Assembly (NCBI RefSeq): GCF_001553605.1
Contig: NZ_CP014229.1
Location: 3,500,501-3,564,500, forward strand
DNA: 64,000 nt
DNA from: Desulfovibrio fairfieldensis
GTDB taxonomy: Bacteria > Desulfobacterota > Desulfovibrionia > Desulfovibrionales > Desulfovibrionaceae
Direction of reading: 5' to 3'
Every line of letters starts with the position of its first letter. The stretch's first letter is position 1. Both the position numbers and the translations under genes were made by a program. Shown here one piece after another: positions 55,705 to 63,727 of this stretch. The notes under the pieces are model-generated. The model was not told where the DNA came from, did no database searches, and saw nothing but the letters and a program-made list of their open reading frames with translations.

Positions 55705-56154
55705 ATGACCTTTGCCCAGGCCGTGCGCGTCTGTCTGAAAGACAAATACTGCAATTTCCGGGGCCGCGCGTCCCGTTCGGAATTCTGGTGGTTCATGCTG
55801 TGCATCGGCCTGATCAATCTGGCCGCCAATATCGTGCTTTCGCCCTTGCCGCCCAAGACGGCCATGGGGCTGAACTTTCTGGTTTCCCTGGCCCTGCTTC
55901 TGCCCAATTTCGGGGTGACGGTGCGCCGCCTGCACGATCGTAATCTGGCGGGCTGGTGGCTGCTGGTTCCCATCCTCAGCCTGTTGTTCTGGCTGCTGGG
56001 CCGGGGCGCGCCCGGCGGCAATGCCGGCCCGGTGTCGGCCCTGCTCTCCCTGTCCATGTGCATCTGCTATCTTGCCATCCTGTCGCTGCCGGGCACGGCC
56101 GGGCCCAACCGTTTCGGGCCCGATCCCCTGGCGGCGGAAACCGCGGGGGAATAG
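55705..56154 (+). CDS. DUF805 membrane protein 4
   Basis: A 149-residue DUF805 protein: CLKDKYCNFRGRASRSEFWW, VTVRRLHDRNLAGWWLLVP and GTAGPNRFGPDPL, with four hydrophobic segments. It and the preceding gene look like a recent tandem duplication. GGGGAGAG precedes the ATG. The next gene on the strand, the KdnB-like oxidase, is 79 bp away, so co-transcription is possible. Confidence 0.87.
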   Translation: MTFAQAVRVCLKDKYCNFRGRASRSEFWWFMLCIGLINLAANIVLSPLPPKTAMGLNFLVSLALLLPNFGVTVRRLHDRNLAGWWLLVPILSLLFWLLGRGAPGGNAGPVSALLSLSMCICYLAILSLPGTAGPNRFGPDPLAAETAGE

Positions 56155-56233
56155 GCCGCCCCGCGGCCCTCTTGCCAGAACGGGCGCGTTGGCGTATGGC
56201 CCCGGAATCATCTGCCATAACGTGAGGACAACC

Positions 56234-57313
56234 ATGTACCGCAATGCGAAAAATGTCGGCTACTATATGATAGGCAAGGGCGCGCTGGCCCAACTGGGCG
56301 ATCTGCTGACCACCCGCCGCGAGGCGCAGGACGGACCGGCGGTCTTTTTCCTTGATCATTATTTTGAGGGCAAGGGCTTGGCGGATCGCCTGCCCGTGGA
56401 AAACCAGGATATGGTGCTCTACGTGGACACCACGGAAGAGCCCACCACCGACAGCGTGGACGGCTACACCGCCCGGGCCAAGGAATTTCTGGGCGGCAAA
56501 ATGCCCTGCGCCCTGCTGGCCTTCGGCGGCGGCTCGACCCTGGACACCTGCAAATGCGTGGGCAATCTGCTGACCAATCCCGGCAAGGCCGAGGACTACC
56601 AGGGCTGGGAGCTGGTCAAACATCCCGCGCCCTACAAGATCGCCGTGCCCACGCTTTCCGGCACGGGTTCTGAAACCTCGCGCACGGGCATCATCTGCAA
56701 TGAGGCCAAAAATCTCAAGCTGGGCATGAACAGCGACTATACCATGTTCGACCAGGTGCTTCTGGACCCGGACCTGACCGCCAGCGTGCCGCGCAACCAG
56801 TATTTTTACACCGGCATCGACACCTACATGCACTGCTTCGAAAGCCTTTCCGGCTCCTACCGCAACGTGGTGGTGGATTCCCTGGCGGAAAAGGCCATCG
56901 ACATCTGCAAGCGGGTCTTCCTTTCCGACGACATGATGAGCGACGAAAACCGCGAGCTGATGATGATCGCCTCCTTCCTGGGCGGCATGGCCGCCGGTTT
57001 CGTGGGCGTGGTGCATCCTGTTTCGGCGGGTCTGAGCATGGTGCTGCACATGCCCCACGGTCTGGCCAACTGCCACGCCCTGTCCGTGCTGGAAGACATC
57101 TATCCCACGGAATACCGGGACTTCATGGCCATGATCGAGCGTCAGGGCATTGATCTGCCCAAGGGCATCTGCCAAGGGCTCAGCGACGCGCAGTACACGG
57201 CCCTGTACGAGGCCAGCATCGTGCATGAAAAACCCCTGATCAACCGCCTGGGCCCGGATTTTAAAAAGATTCTCACCAAAGATAATGTGATCGGGCGTTT
57301 CAAAAACATGTAG
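56234..57313 (+). CDS. KdnB-like iron-containing alcohol dehydrogenase (Kdo 8-oxidase)
   Basis: A 359-residue type III (Fe) alcohol dehydrogenase. It resembles KdnB, which oxidises C8 of Kdo ahead of 8-amination: LAFGGGSTLDTCKCVGNLLT, NPG...YQGWELVKHPAPYK, PTLSGTGSETSRT and LGMNSDYTMFDQ match my memory of KdnB closely. The metal ligands are in GIDTYMHCFES and LHMPHGLANCHAL. It is followed by a PLP transaminase as in kdnBA loci. A GAGG site precedes the ATG at 56234. Confidence 0.78.
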   Translation: MYRNAKNVGYYMIGKGALAQLGDLLTTRREAQDGPAVFFLDHYFEGKGLADRLPVENQDMVLYVDTTEEPTTDSVDGYTARAKEFLGGKMPCALLAFGGGSTLDTCKCVGNLLTNPGKAEDYQGWELVKHPAPYKIAVPTLSGTGSETSRTGIICNEAKNLKLGMNSDYTMFDQVLLDPDLTASVPRNQYFYTGIDTYMHCFESLSGSYRNVVVDSLAEKAIDICKRVFLSDDMMSDENRELMMIASFLGGMAAGFVGVVHPVSAGLSMVLHMPHGLANCHALSVLEDIYPTEYRDFMAMIERQGIDLPKGICQGLSDAQYTALYEASIVHEKPLINRLGPDFKKILTKDNVIGRFKNM

Positions 57314-57315
57314 CG

Positions 57316-57542
57316 CGGCATTTGTCCCTTTTTGCCGCTGGCGGCGTTATCAATGCTGTCTTTATCCGTAAGGCGGCAACGCCGCCAACGGCTAAAGCAA
57401 ACACGCTTTTTATTCCGGTCATGGACCAAAAGAGTCCACTCCCGTCATAAAAAGTTCGTTTGCGCCAAGGCATCATGGGCTGTAGGCGGCAGGCCGCAAC
57501 AGCCCATAGTCCTTGCCAGCGGCAAAAAGATTTCAAATGCCG
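57316..57542 (+). repeat. Palindromic element A7 (227 bp)
   Basis: CGGCATTTG..TTTTTGCCGCTGGC starts three bases after the TAG stop of the oxidase and pairs with GCCAGCGGCAAAAAG..CAAATGCCG at the right. The interior has GCTGTCTTTATCCGTA, GGTCATGGACCAAAAGAG and TCCACTCCCGTC, the same ordered words as in other copies, plus an inserted hairpin (GGGCTGTAGGCGG...AACAGCCC). It separates the oxidase from the transaminase gene. Confidence 0.65.
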
Positions 57543-57570
57543 TTTTTAGCAACCTCCCATGGAGGGTGAG

Positions 57571-58758
57571 ATGGACATCAAGGTCAATTTCAGCGGACGC
57601 GCCATCCGCTATACGGAAGAGGAAATCGCCGTGGTCGTGGAGGCCATGCGCAACGCCGATCCTCTGACCCAGGGACAGTACATGCGCGCGTTTGAAAGCA
57701 AGTTCGCGCGTTATCAGGGCGTGGCCGAAGGCTCCTGCTTCACCACCATGAACGGCTGCGCGGCCCTGGAAATGTCGGCCCAGCTCTGCCGTTTCAAGCC
57801 CGGCGACGAGCTGGTCATTCCCTCGCACACCTTCACGGCCTCAGCCTATCCCTATCTTAAAAAGGGCGCGCGCCTGGTCTGGGCCGATGTGGACCCGCAC
57901 ACCCGCGTGGTCACGGCCGAGAGCATCGAAAAAGTTCTGACCCCCAAAACCAGGGCCGTGGTGGTGGTCCATCTCTACGGCTATGTGGCGGACATGCCCT
58001 CCATAGCGGCCCTCTGCAAGGAGCGCGGCCTGATTCTCATCGAGGACGCGGCCCAGGCCATCGGCGCGGAAGTGGACGGCAAAAAGGCGGGCAGCTTCGG
58101 GGACATGGCCGTGTTCTCCTTCCACTCGCATAAAAACCTGACCACTCTGGGCGAGGGCGGCATGCTCTACGTGCGCGACCCGGCCCTGGCCGCCGTGGTG
58201 CCCGCCCTGCGCCACAATGGGCACTGCGCCTATGACTTCGAGCGCCCGGACTACTGGAAACCGGCCATGGGCAATGTGGACGTGCCCATGCTGGACGGCG
58301 ACATGCTCATGCCCAACAACTATTGCCTGGGCGAAGTGGAATGCGCCCTGGGCGCGAAACTGCTGGACCGCATTGACGCCATCAACGACCGGAAGCGGGA
58401 GCGCGCCCTGCGCTTCATGGACGCTCTGGCCGATTTCCCGGAACTGGAATTCCATCGCGTGGACTCACGACGCCATAATTATCATCTGCTGGCCGCCCGC
58501 ATGACCACCGGCCCGGAGATGCGCGACCGCTTCATGCGCGCCATGTCCGGGGAAAAGGGCGTCAAATGCGTGGTGCAGTATATTCCGCTGGACCGTTACG
58601 ACTACTATAAGCGCCTGGGCTGCGGCACGGCAAATTGCCCCAATGCGGACGCCTTTTTCGACAGCATGATTTCCTTCCCCTTCCAGCACTGGTTGAGCGA
58701 AGAAGAGTTTGACTACATGCTGGCGGCCACGCGCGACGTGCTGACTTCCTTGCGCTGA
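57571..58758 (+). CDS. DegT/DnrJ-family transaminase of the KdnB-like locus
   Basis: A 395-residue PLP transaminase. Key points are FTTMNGCAALEMSAQLC (about 55-71), the cofactor aspartate in LILIEDAAQAIGAEV (about 155-169) and the lysine in FSFHSHKNLTTLGEGG (about 185-200). By context it would aminate the aldehyde made by the KdnB-like enzyme, as KdnA does for 8-amino-Kdo. The sequence does not look like the Shewanella KdnA I remember, so the substrate may differ. The ATG at 57571 has GGAGGG four bases upstream; another ATG is at 57559. Confidence 0.78.
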   Translation: MDIKVNFSGRAIRYTEEEIAVVVEAMRNADPLTQGQYMRAFESKFARYQGVAEGSCFTTMNGCAALEMSAQLCRFKPGDELVIPSHTFTASAYPYLKKGARLVWADVDPHTRVVTAESIEKVLTPKTRAVVVVHLYGYVADMPSIAALCKERGLILIEDAAQAIGAEVDGKKAGSFGDMAVFSFHSHKNLTTLGEGGMLYVRDPALAAVVPALRHNGHCAYDFERPDYWKPAMGNVDVPMLDGDMLMPNNYCLGEVECALGAKLLDRIDAINDRKRERALRFMDALADFPELEFHRVDSRRHNYHLLAARMTTGPEMRDRFMRAMSGEKGVKCVVQYIPLDRYDYYKRLGCGTANCPNADAFFDSMISFPFQHWLSEEEFDYMLAATRDVLTSLR

Positions 58759-58768
58759 AAAGCGTCTT

Positions 58769-59050
58769 TAGAGCAGATCAACTTTGAACTTTTACAAATT
58801 TCAACGTTGGCATTCCGGCGAAAAACGTGGTTATCGTTGCTGTCGATCCCCGTATGGCTCCGTTGCCGCCAACGTAGACAGCCCTTCGGGCTGCCTTCGG
58901 TCGCTTCGCCGGAATCCACGCCGCGTTGCTCTCGATGCCTGTACGCCCTTTGGGCTACAGGCACGGCCCTACGGGCCGCCCGTCGGGCCGGTCTTCGCGG
59001 CGCGCCTCACCCTGTTCGGCGTTAGAGCATTTCAACGTTGAAATGCTTTA
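58769..59050. repeat. TAGAGCA-family element C4 (282 bp)
   Basis: The left end is TAGAGCAGATCAACTTTGAA and the right end has TTAGAGCATTTCAACGTTGA then AATGCTTTA. It is an inverted copy of C2, with near-identity over 58806-59010 and the same hairpin series. It begins 10 bp after the transaminase stop and fills most of the 362-bp gap before the fusion gene. Confidence 0.75.
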
Positions 59051-59120
59051 TCCTTGTGCCTTGCCGAGCCTCTTTCTTGCCAGGGAACAAAATCCATCTT
59101 TTCAGGTGGGGTCAGAGATA

Positions 59121-60803
59121 GTGGAAGCTGTGAAAGAACGCTGCATCGTCATCCCGGCCATCAAGAAAAACGCGGTCATCCCCGACCAGTTGGTCAAAAA
59201 GCTGGCCGGGGTCACGCTTATGGAGCGGGCCATTCACACGGCGCGCGCCGTGGCTCCGGGCGAGGACATTGTGGTGCTCACGGACAGCCAGGAAATCTCG
59301 CTGATCTGCGAGCGGACGGGCGTGGGCTTTCACTGGAACAAGGATCTGCGCTTCACCAGCCTGGATATTGTGGCCGAGATGCGCGACCTGCTGGGCGATC
59401 TGGCGCGCCGCTACGAGCATTGCATCATCCTGCGCGCCTCCTGCCCGCTGCTGACCTGGGTGGACGTGGAGGACGCCTGGAAGAAATATCTGGAAGCCGG
59501 GGCCGACAGCCTGGTCACGGTAAAAAGCGTGCGCCAGCGCATCTGGAATGTGCGCGGCGACAGCCTGGAAAGGCTGCTGGATTGCGCCACGGGCGAGGCG
59601 GGCGCCTGCGGCGAGGAGCAGTTTCTGGTGGAAAGCCGGGCCCTGATCATCTTGCGCCTGGCCCTGCTGCGGGAGACGCCGCAGGTCGTATCCGGACCGG
59701 GCCGCGCTCCCGAGCCCCGTCCAAACAAGGTGATCCCCTATTTCCTCAATGAGCGGGCCATTGAAATCCAGGGCTATCAGGACTGGTGGATCTGCGAACG
59801 CCTGCTGCGGCGACGGCATGTGGTTTTTGTGGTGGCGGGCTATCCGGCCATCGGCATGGGCCATGTCTTCCGCGCGCTCATGCTGGCCCATGAGATTACC
59901 AGCCACAAGATCACCTTTGTCTGCACGCGCGAGAGCGAGCTGGCCGTGGAAAGCATCGCCCGCAAGGACTATCGCATCGTGCGCCAGGGGCATGAGGATC
60001 TGGCCGACACGGTGCTGGCCCAGCGGCCCGACCTGGTGGTCAACGACTTTCTGAACACGGGCGCGGCCTATATGGAGCGCCTGCGCGCGGGCGGCGCGCG
60101 CTGCGTCAACTTCGAGGACGAGGGGCCGGGCGCGGCTCTGGCCAACCTGGTGGTCAACGCCCTGTATGAAAGCGGCCGGACTACGGAGCGCCTGCGTTGC
60201 GGGGCGGACTATTTCTGTCTGCGCGACGAATTTGTGGACGCACGGCGCAATCCCCTGCGGCCCGACGTGCGCACCGTGCTGCTCACCTTCGGCGGCACGG
60301 ACCAGCGGGACTGCTCGCGCCGGATACTGGACATCATCGAACCCATCTGCCGGGCCTACGGCATTTCGGTTCGCCTGGTGGCCGGGCCGGGCTACGCCCA
60401 CAAGGAAGCCATGGAGGCCCATCTGCGCAAGTTGGAAAACCCCTTGGTGGAATTCACCTGGGCCACCAACGTCATGAGCCGGATGATGGAAGGCGCGGAC
60501 CTGGCCATCTGTTCGGCCGGGCGCACGGTCTATGAGCTGGCGCACATGCGCGTGCCCGGCATGGTTCTGGCCCATCACGAGCGCGAGGCCCGGCACACCT
60601 TTGCCCGCCCGCGCAACGGCTTCGCCTTTGTGGGCCTTATGGACCGCGTGGATGACGTCAAAATCCGCAACGTCTTTCTGGCCATGCTCAAGCAGGCCCG
60701 CCGGGCGCGCTTCTGGGAGCGCCAGAACCGCCTGGACTTCACGGCCAACAAGGCGCGGGTGGTGGGCCTGATGTTGGATCTTCTGGACCGGGACGAGGCG
60801 TGA
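59121..60803 (+). CDS. Cytidylyltransferase / PseG-like fusion protein
   Basis: A 560-residue two-domain protein. Residues 1-210 resemble CMP-sugar (NeuA/KdsB-type) synthetases: RCIVIPAIKKNAVIPDQLVK, LAGVTLMERAIHTARA and IILRASCPLLTWVDVEDAW. Residues 235-555 resemble PseG/SpsG, a GT-B-like hydrolase that removes UDP in pseudaminic acid synthesis (VAGYPAIGMGHVFRALMLAH, LTFGGTDQRDCSRRILDI, DLAICSAGRTVYELAHMRVP). The start is probably GTG at 59121; another GTG at 59130 is possible. It likely activates the sugar made by the two preceding enzymes. Confidence 0.75.
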   Translation: MEAVKERCIVIPAIKKNAVIPDQLVKKLAGVTLMERAIHTARAVAPGEDIVVLTDSQEISLICERTGVGFHWNKDLRFTSLDIVAEMRDLLGDLARRYEHCIILRASCPLLTWVDVEDAWKKYLEAGADSLVTVKSVRQRIWNVRGDSLERLLDCATGEAGACGEEQFLVESRALIILRLALLRETPQVVSGPGRAPEPRPNKVIPYFLNERAIEIQGYQDWWICERLLRRRHVVFVVAGYPAIGMGHVFRALMLAHEITSHKITFVCTRESELAVESIARKDYRIVRQGHEDLADTVLAQRPDLVVNDFLNTGAAYMERLRAGGARCVNFEDEGPGAALANLVVNALYESGRTTERLRCGADYFCLRDEFVDARRNPLRPDVRTVLLTFGGTDQRDCSRRILDIIEPICRAYGISVRLVAGPGYAHKEAMEAHLRKLENPLVEFTWATNVMSRMMEGADLAICSAGRTVYELAHMRVPGMVLAHHEREARHTFARPRNGFAFVGLMDRVDDVKIRNVFLAMLKQARRARFWERQNRLDFTANKARVVGLMLDLLDRDEA

Positions 60804-61369
60804 GCGGGTATACGCGGGCATTGCCGCCCCAGCCGTCCGGATTGTCCCGGCTGCCTTGCCGGCAATGCCGGGTCGCGTTCGCCTTGTTGCTCTGCGCCCT
60901 GCTGGCGTTGGAGCTTCCGGTTCCGGCCGGGGCCGGGGAGGCCGTTGCGCCGCCTCTGCCGCCGGGCCCGGCCTGCGGCGATTTCCTGGCCATGGCCGGG
61001 AGAAAGCCGGACGTGTTGGAATTTCTGGGTTGCGAGCCGGGCCGTGACGCTCAGCTTCCCGTTCTGGCGGCCCGCTACCGGGTGCGCGGCGCGGATGCGG
61101 CTCTGGTGGAGGACGTCTTGAGGAGTGAAAGCGGCATGCGCCCGCTGGTTTTTGTCTGCTGTCGCTGGGAAATGCAAAAGAACGGCCAGGGGCGTTTCGG
61201 CTTTCGCCGGCCGGGCCTGTCCCGGACGTCGGCTCAAGCGGACGGCGGCTTGCTCGGCACATGCCGCGTGCGCATGGGCAGTGGGGATACGGAATACTAT
61301 GAGCGCTCGGAGTGGCTGCTGATCCCCTGGTTTTACGTCACGGTGCTTCTGGATCTGGAAAGACCCTGA
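60800..61369 (+). CDS. Exported protein, DUF4952-like
   Basis: A 189-residue protein with a signal-like hydrophobic segment (about 25-45). The mature part has CGDFLAMAGRKPDVLEFLGC, LPVLAARYRVRGADAALVED and GMRPLVFVCCRWEMQKNGQG, a pattern I associate with DUF4952. Four cysteines are conserved-looking and could form disulfides. Function is unknown. The GTG start overlaps the fusion gene's TGA (GTGA), so it is translationally coupled within the sugar locus. Confidence 0.6.
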   Translation: MSGYTRALPPQPSGLSRLPCRQCRVAFALLLCALLALELPVPAGAGEAVAPPLPPGPACGDFLAMAGRKPDVLEFLGCEPGRDAQLPVLAARYRVRGADAALVEDVLRSESGMRPLVFVCCRWEMQKNGQGRFGFRRPGLSRTSAQADGGLLGTCRVRMGSGDTEYYERSEWLLIPWFYVTVLLDLERP

Positions 61370-61397
61370 ACCCGCCGTGAGAGATAAGGAAAACACC

Positions 61398-62096
61398 ATG
61401 TCCCATAATGCCCGCCACGGCAAAAGCGTGGCCATTGTCCAGGCCCGGCTGGGCTCCAGCCGCCTGCCCCTGAAATCCCTGCTCTGCCTGCGCGATCTGC
61501 CCGTCATCGACTGGGTGACGCGACGCCTGGCCCAATCCCGGCGGCTGGACCGGATTATGGTCGCCGTGCCGGATACGGAACTGGACCGGGTGCTGCTGGA
61601 GCATCTGCAACGCCGGGGCGTGCCCTGCCTGGCCGGATCGGAAAACGACGTGCTGGCCCGTTTCTGTCTGGCCGCCAGGGAGGCGGAGGCGGATCTGGTG
61701 GTGCGCGTCTGCGCGGACAATCCCCTGATCTGGGGCGAGGCCGTGGACCGGCTGCTGGCGCATTATGAACGCACGGACTGCGACTACGCCTACAATCATA
61801 TTCCGCGCAACAACCTCTGGCCCGACGGCCTGGGGGCCGAAGTTCTCTCCCGTGAACTGCTGGATGACCTGGACGCCAGGGCAAAGCAGCCCTCCCAGCG
61901 TGAGCACTGCCTGAACTACATTTGGGACAATGCCGCGCAATTCCGCATTTCCACCTTTGATCCGGAAGAGGGCTGGCTGCGCCGTCCGGACCTCAAGCTG
62001 GATATGGACCGGCCCGAGGACTTCCGGCGGCTGGCCCTGCTGCCCCTGTCGCCGGACATGGACGCCCGCGCCATTGTCAACGTCTTTTCAAACTGA
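61398..62096 (+). CDS. SpsF-like sugar nucleotidyltransferase
   Basis: A 232-residue GT-A-like nucleotidyltransferase of the SpsF/CMP-Kdo-synthetase family: VAIVQARLGSSRLPLKSLL (about 11-29), DRIMVAVPDTELDRVLLEHL, GSENDVLARFCLAA and VRVCADNPLIWGEAVD. Homologues occur in spore coat and surface glycan loci. Together with the fusion protein it gives this locus two nucleotidyltransferase domains. The start at 61398 has AAGGAA; the frame opens at 61377. Confidence 0.8.
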   Translation: MSHNARHGKSVAIVQARLGSSRLPLKSLLCLRDLPVIDWVTRRLAQSRRLDRIMVAVPDTELDRVLLEHLQRRGVPCLAGSENDVLARFCLAAREAEADLVVRVCADNPLIWGEAVDRLLAHYERTDCDYAYNHIPRNNLWPDGLGAEVLSRELLDDLDARAKQPSQREHCLNYIWDNAAQFRISTFDPEEGWLRRPDLKLDMDRPEDFRRLALLPLSPDMDARAIVNVFSN

Positions 62097-62121
62097 CTGG
62101 AATTACTCTGAGGAATTGCTG

Positions 62122-62157
62122 TGGAGTGAATCAGCGTTGAAAAGGTGATTCACTCCA
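62122..62157. repeat. Short hairpin next to element B2
   Basis: TGGAGTGAATCA and TGATTCACTCCA form a 12-bp perfect stem around GCGTTGAAAAGG. It directly joins the left end of element B2 and resembles the arms of the TAGAGCA family. It may act as a terminator for the sugar locus. Confidence 0.6.
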
Positions 62158-62358
62158 GGGGCTGTTTCTAAATTGAGGAATTTTGGCTTTCCGGCAAGGG
62201 AAACGAGTTTTTTTGCGAAAGGAGTGTACTCTGATGGTGCTCGACTGGAGCAAAAAACGCAGTTTGCTTCAGCCGTTGGCGGCATGGCCGCTACGGATAA
62301 AGACAGCATCAATAACGCCGCCGGAAGTCAAAAGAGCCGATTTAGAGACAGCCTCTAA
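62155..62358 (-). repeat. Palindromic element B2 (204 bp, stop-anchored)
   Basis: The left arm CCAGGGGCTGTTTCTAAATT pairs with the right arm GATTTAGAGACAGCCTCTAA. The right end supplies the TAG stop of tunR (62355-62357). Read from that stop the interior is: CGGCGGCGTTATTGATG, CTGTCTTTATCCGTAG, CAGTCGAGCACCATCAGAG, TACACTCC, CCTTGCCGG. This links B1 (same arms) with A6 and A7 (same interior). Confidence 0.75.
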
Positions 62359-63485
62359 TCCAGGCTCAGGATCACGGAGAAGGCCTTGAACAGCACCGTG
62401 ATTTTGTCTCCGGCGCGCAGCGGCGCGCCTGTGGCCGGACCTTTGCTTTGCAGGGCGCAGATCTGGCTGCCTTCGGGCAGGGCCGCCAGGATTTCCATGA
62501 CCATCCCGTCTTCGCGCACCCGTTCCACCACGGCGGCGAAGCGGTTTTCCGCGCCGGACGTCGCGTCCACGCGGCCGTTGCCGCCTTCCGGCGCGCCCGC
62601 TTCGATCATTACCCAGGGGGCCTTCACGCTGGCGTTGACCAGCTTGCCTTCCTCCAGAGCCAGGCTGCGGTAACTCTCATCCGTGATCAGGGCCGCCACG
62701 CGCAGGCCGCCGGCGGTGCTCAGAATGGCCTCCACCAGCAGGCCGGACTGGCGCAACGCAACGATCCGCCCCTGAAACACGTTCCGGGCGCTGGTTTTCA
62801 TGGGTCGCTCCCTTTGCAGTTGTTCACGCAACAGGCGTTGCGCCTTCTGCGGATCGCAGCGCACAATGCCGCTCTGGCCGGGTCCGGCGCGCCGTCCCAG
62901 AAAAATGTCCACCACCGGCAGGGGCAGGCCCTGGCGGCCCAGTTCCAGGGCCCGGCTGTGGCGCAGGCTGCGCGCGCTGAGCAGGCCCTTGGGCAGGCCG
63001 CAGGCCGCGCCGCACTGTTGCAGGCTGCGCCGCACGTAACTGGCGTCGCAACGCATCAGTTCCGGGCTGGCCGGAAACAGGCCCGGATCTTCCAGCACCC
63101 GCCGCAGGCGACGGCTCACGGCCAGGGGCAACGGCACCTCGCGGCCGCAGGCCCCCTTCACGCGGATGATCCCCCCCTGCAAATCCATATCCGGCGGACC
63201 CAGGGCGAAAATTTCCACCAGGCGCAGGCCCGCATAGCGCAACAGCATGAAAATCAGCCACATGCGCAGGCGGGGGCGTTTTTCGCGCGGACCGCGCGCC
63301 GCCGCTGCCCGTTCCCAGAGCCAGGACTCCACGCTCAACAGTTCCTGCGGGCTGATCCGGCCGGTATCCTGCAGCAGGGCAACGGAATCCCGCCGCAGCA
63401 GTCGCTGCCGCAGCCAGGCCGTGTCCGCCGGGGAGAGCGAGCGCAGCAGCGCCGCCAGTTCTTCACGCTTTGCTGTTTTGTCCAT
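62355..63485 (-). CDS. tunR: Tungstate/molybdate-responsive regulator TunR
   Basis: A 376-residue regulator. Residues 1-205 look like a tyrosine recombinase catalytic domain (LLRYAGLRLVEIFAL, SLRHSRALELGRQG) but lack the C-terminal nucleophile tyrosine, so it should bind but not cut DNA. Residues 237-305 and 315-376 are two TOBE oxyanion-binding domains (FQGRIVALRQSG; FAAVVERVREDGM). This is the architecture of TunR, described in sulfate reducers as a tungstate-responsive repressor of tup/mod genes. It diverges from modA, with two palindromic sites between them. Stop TAG lies in element B2. Confidence 0.85.
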   Translation of the reverse strand: MDKTAKREELAALLRSLSPADTAWLRQRLLRRDSVALLQDTGRISPQELLSVESWLWERAAAARGPREKRPRLRMWLIFMLLRYAGLRLVEIFALGPPDMDLQGGIIRVKGACGREVPLPLAVSRRLRRVLEDPGLFPASPELMRCDASYVRRSLQQCGAACGLPKGLLSARSLRHSRALELGRQGLPLPVVDIFLGRRAGPGQSGIVRCDPQKAQRLLREQLQRERPMKTSARNVFQGRIVALRQSGLLVEAILSTAGGLRVAALITDESYRSLALEEGKLVNASVKAPWVMIEAGAPEGGNGRVDATSGAENRFAAVVERVREDGMVMEILAALPEGSQICALQSKGPATGAPLRAGDKITVLFKAFSVILSLD

Positions 63486-63542
63486 GCCTTTTCCGCGTTT
63501 TTTCTTCCTTATACAAATAGAACACCGGCTTTGTACAGCCTT

Positions 63543-63564
63543 CACGTTTTTGTCGTAAAACGTG
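63543..63564. promoter_or_regulatory. Predicted TunR operator, site 1
   Basis: Half-sites CACGTTTT (63543-63550) and AAAACGTG (63557-63564) are perfect inverted repeats with a six-base spacer (tgtcgt). The site is about 58 bp upstream of the tunR ATG, suggesting autoregulation. Confidence 0.65.
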
Positions 63565-63587
63565 CGTATGCACCCGCTTTGATCCCC

Positions 63588-63615
63588 GTTCACGTTTTTT
63601 GTCCAAAACGTGAAC
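63588..63615. promoter_or_regulatory. Predicted TunR operator, site 2
   Basis: The same half-sites CACGTTTT and AAAACGTG, extended by GTT/AAC, have a six-base spacer (ttgtcc). The centre is 48 bp from site 1. It lies just upstream of candidate modA promoter elements (TTGCCG at 63619; TAGAGT or TATAAC around 63641-63655). Confidence 0.7.
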
Positions 63616-63727
63616 GGCTTGCCGGTCCGTGCCGCTGGGGTAGAGTAGCTATAACCCCGACCGCGCCCTCTGTCGCCGCCGTCGGCCTTCTTTCTCGTCA
63701 GTACTACTCATGGAGGAGACAAAACAC

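Noticed and set aside
62355..63485. Active phage integrase
   Set aside because: The recombinase-like domain lacks the C-terminal tyrosine and is fused to two TOBE domains, which fits a regulator. No att-site duplication or phage genes are nearby.
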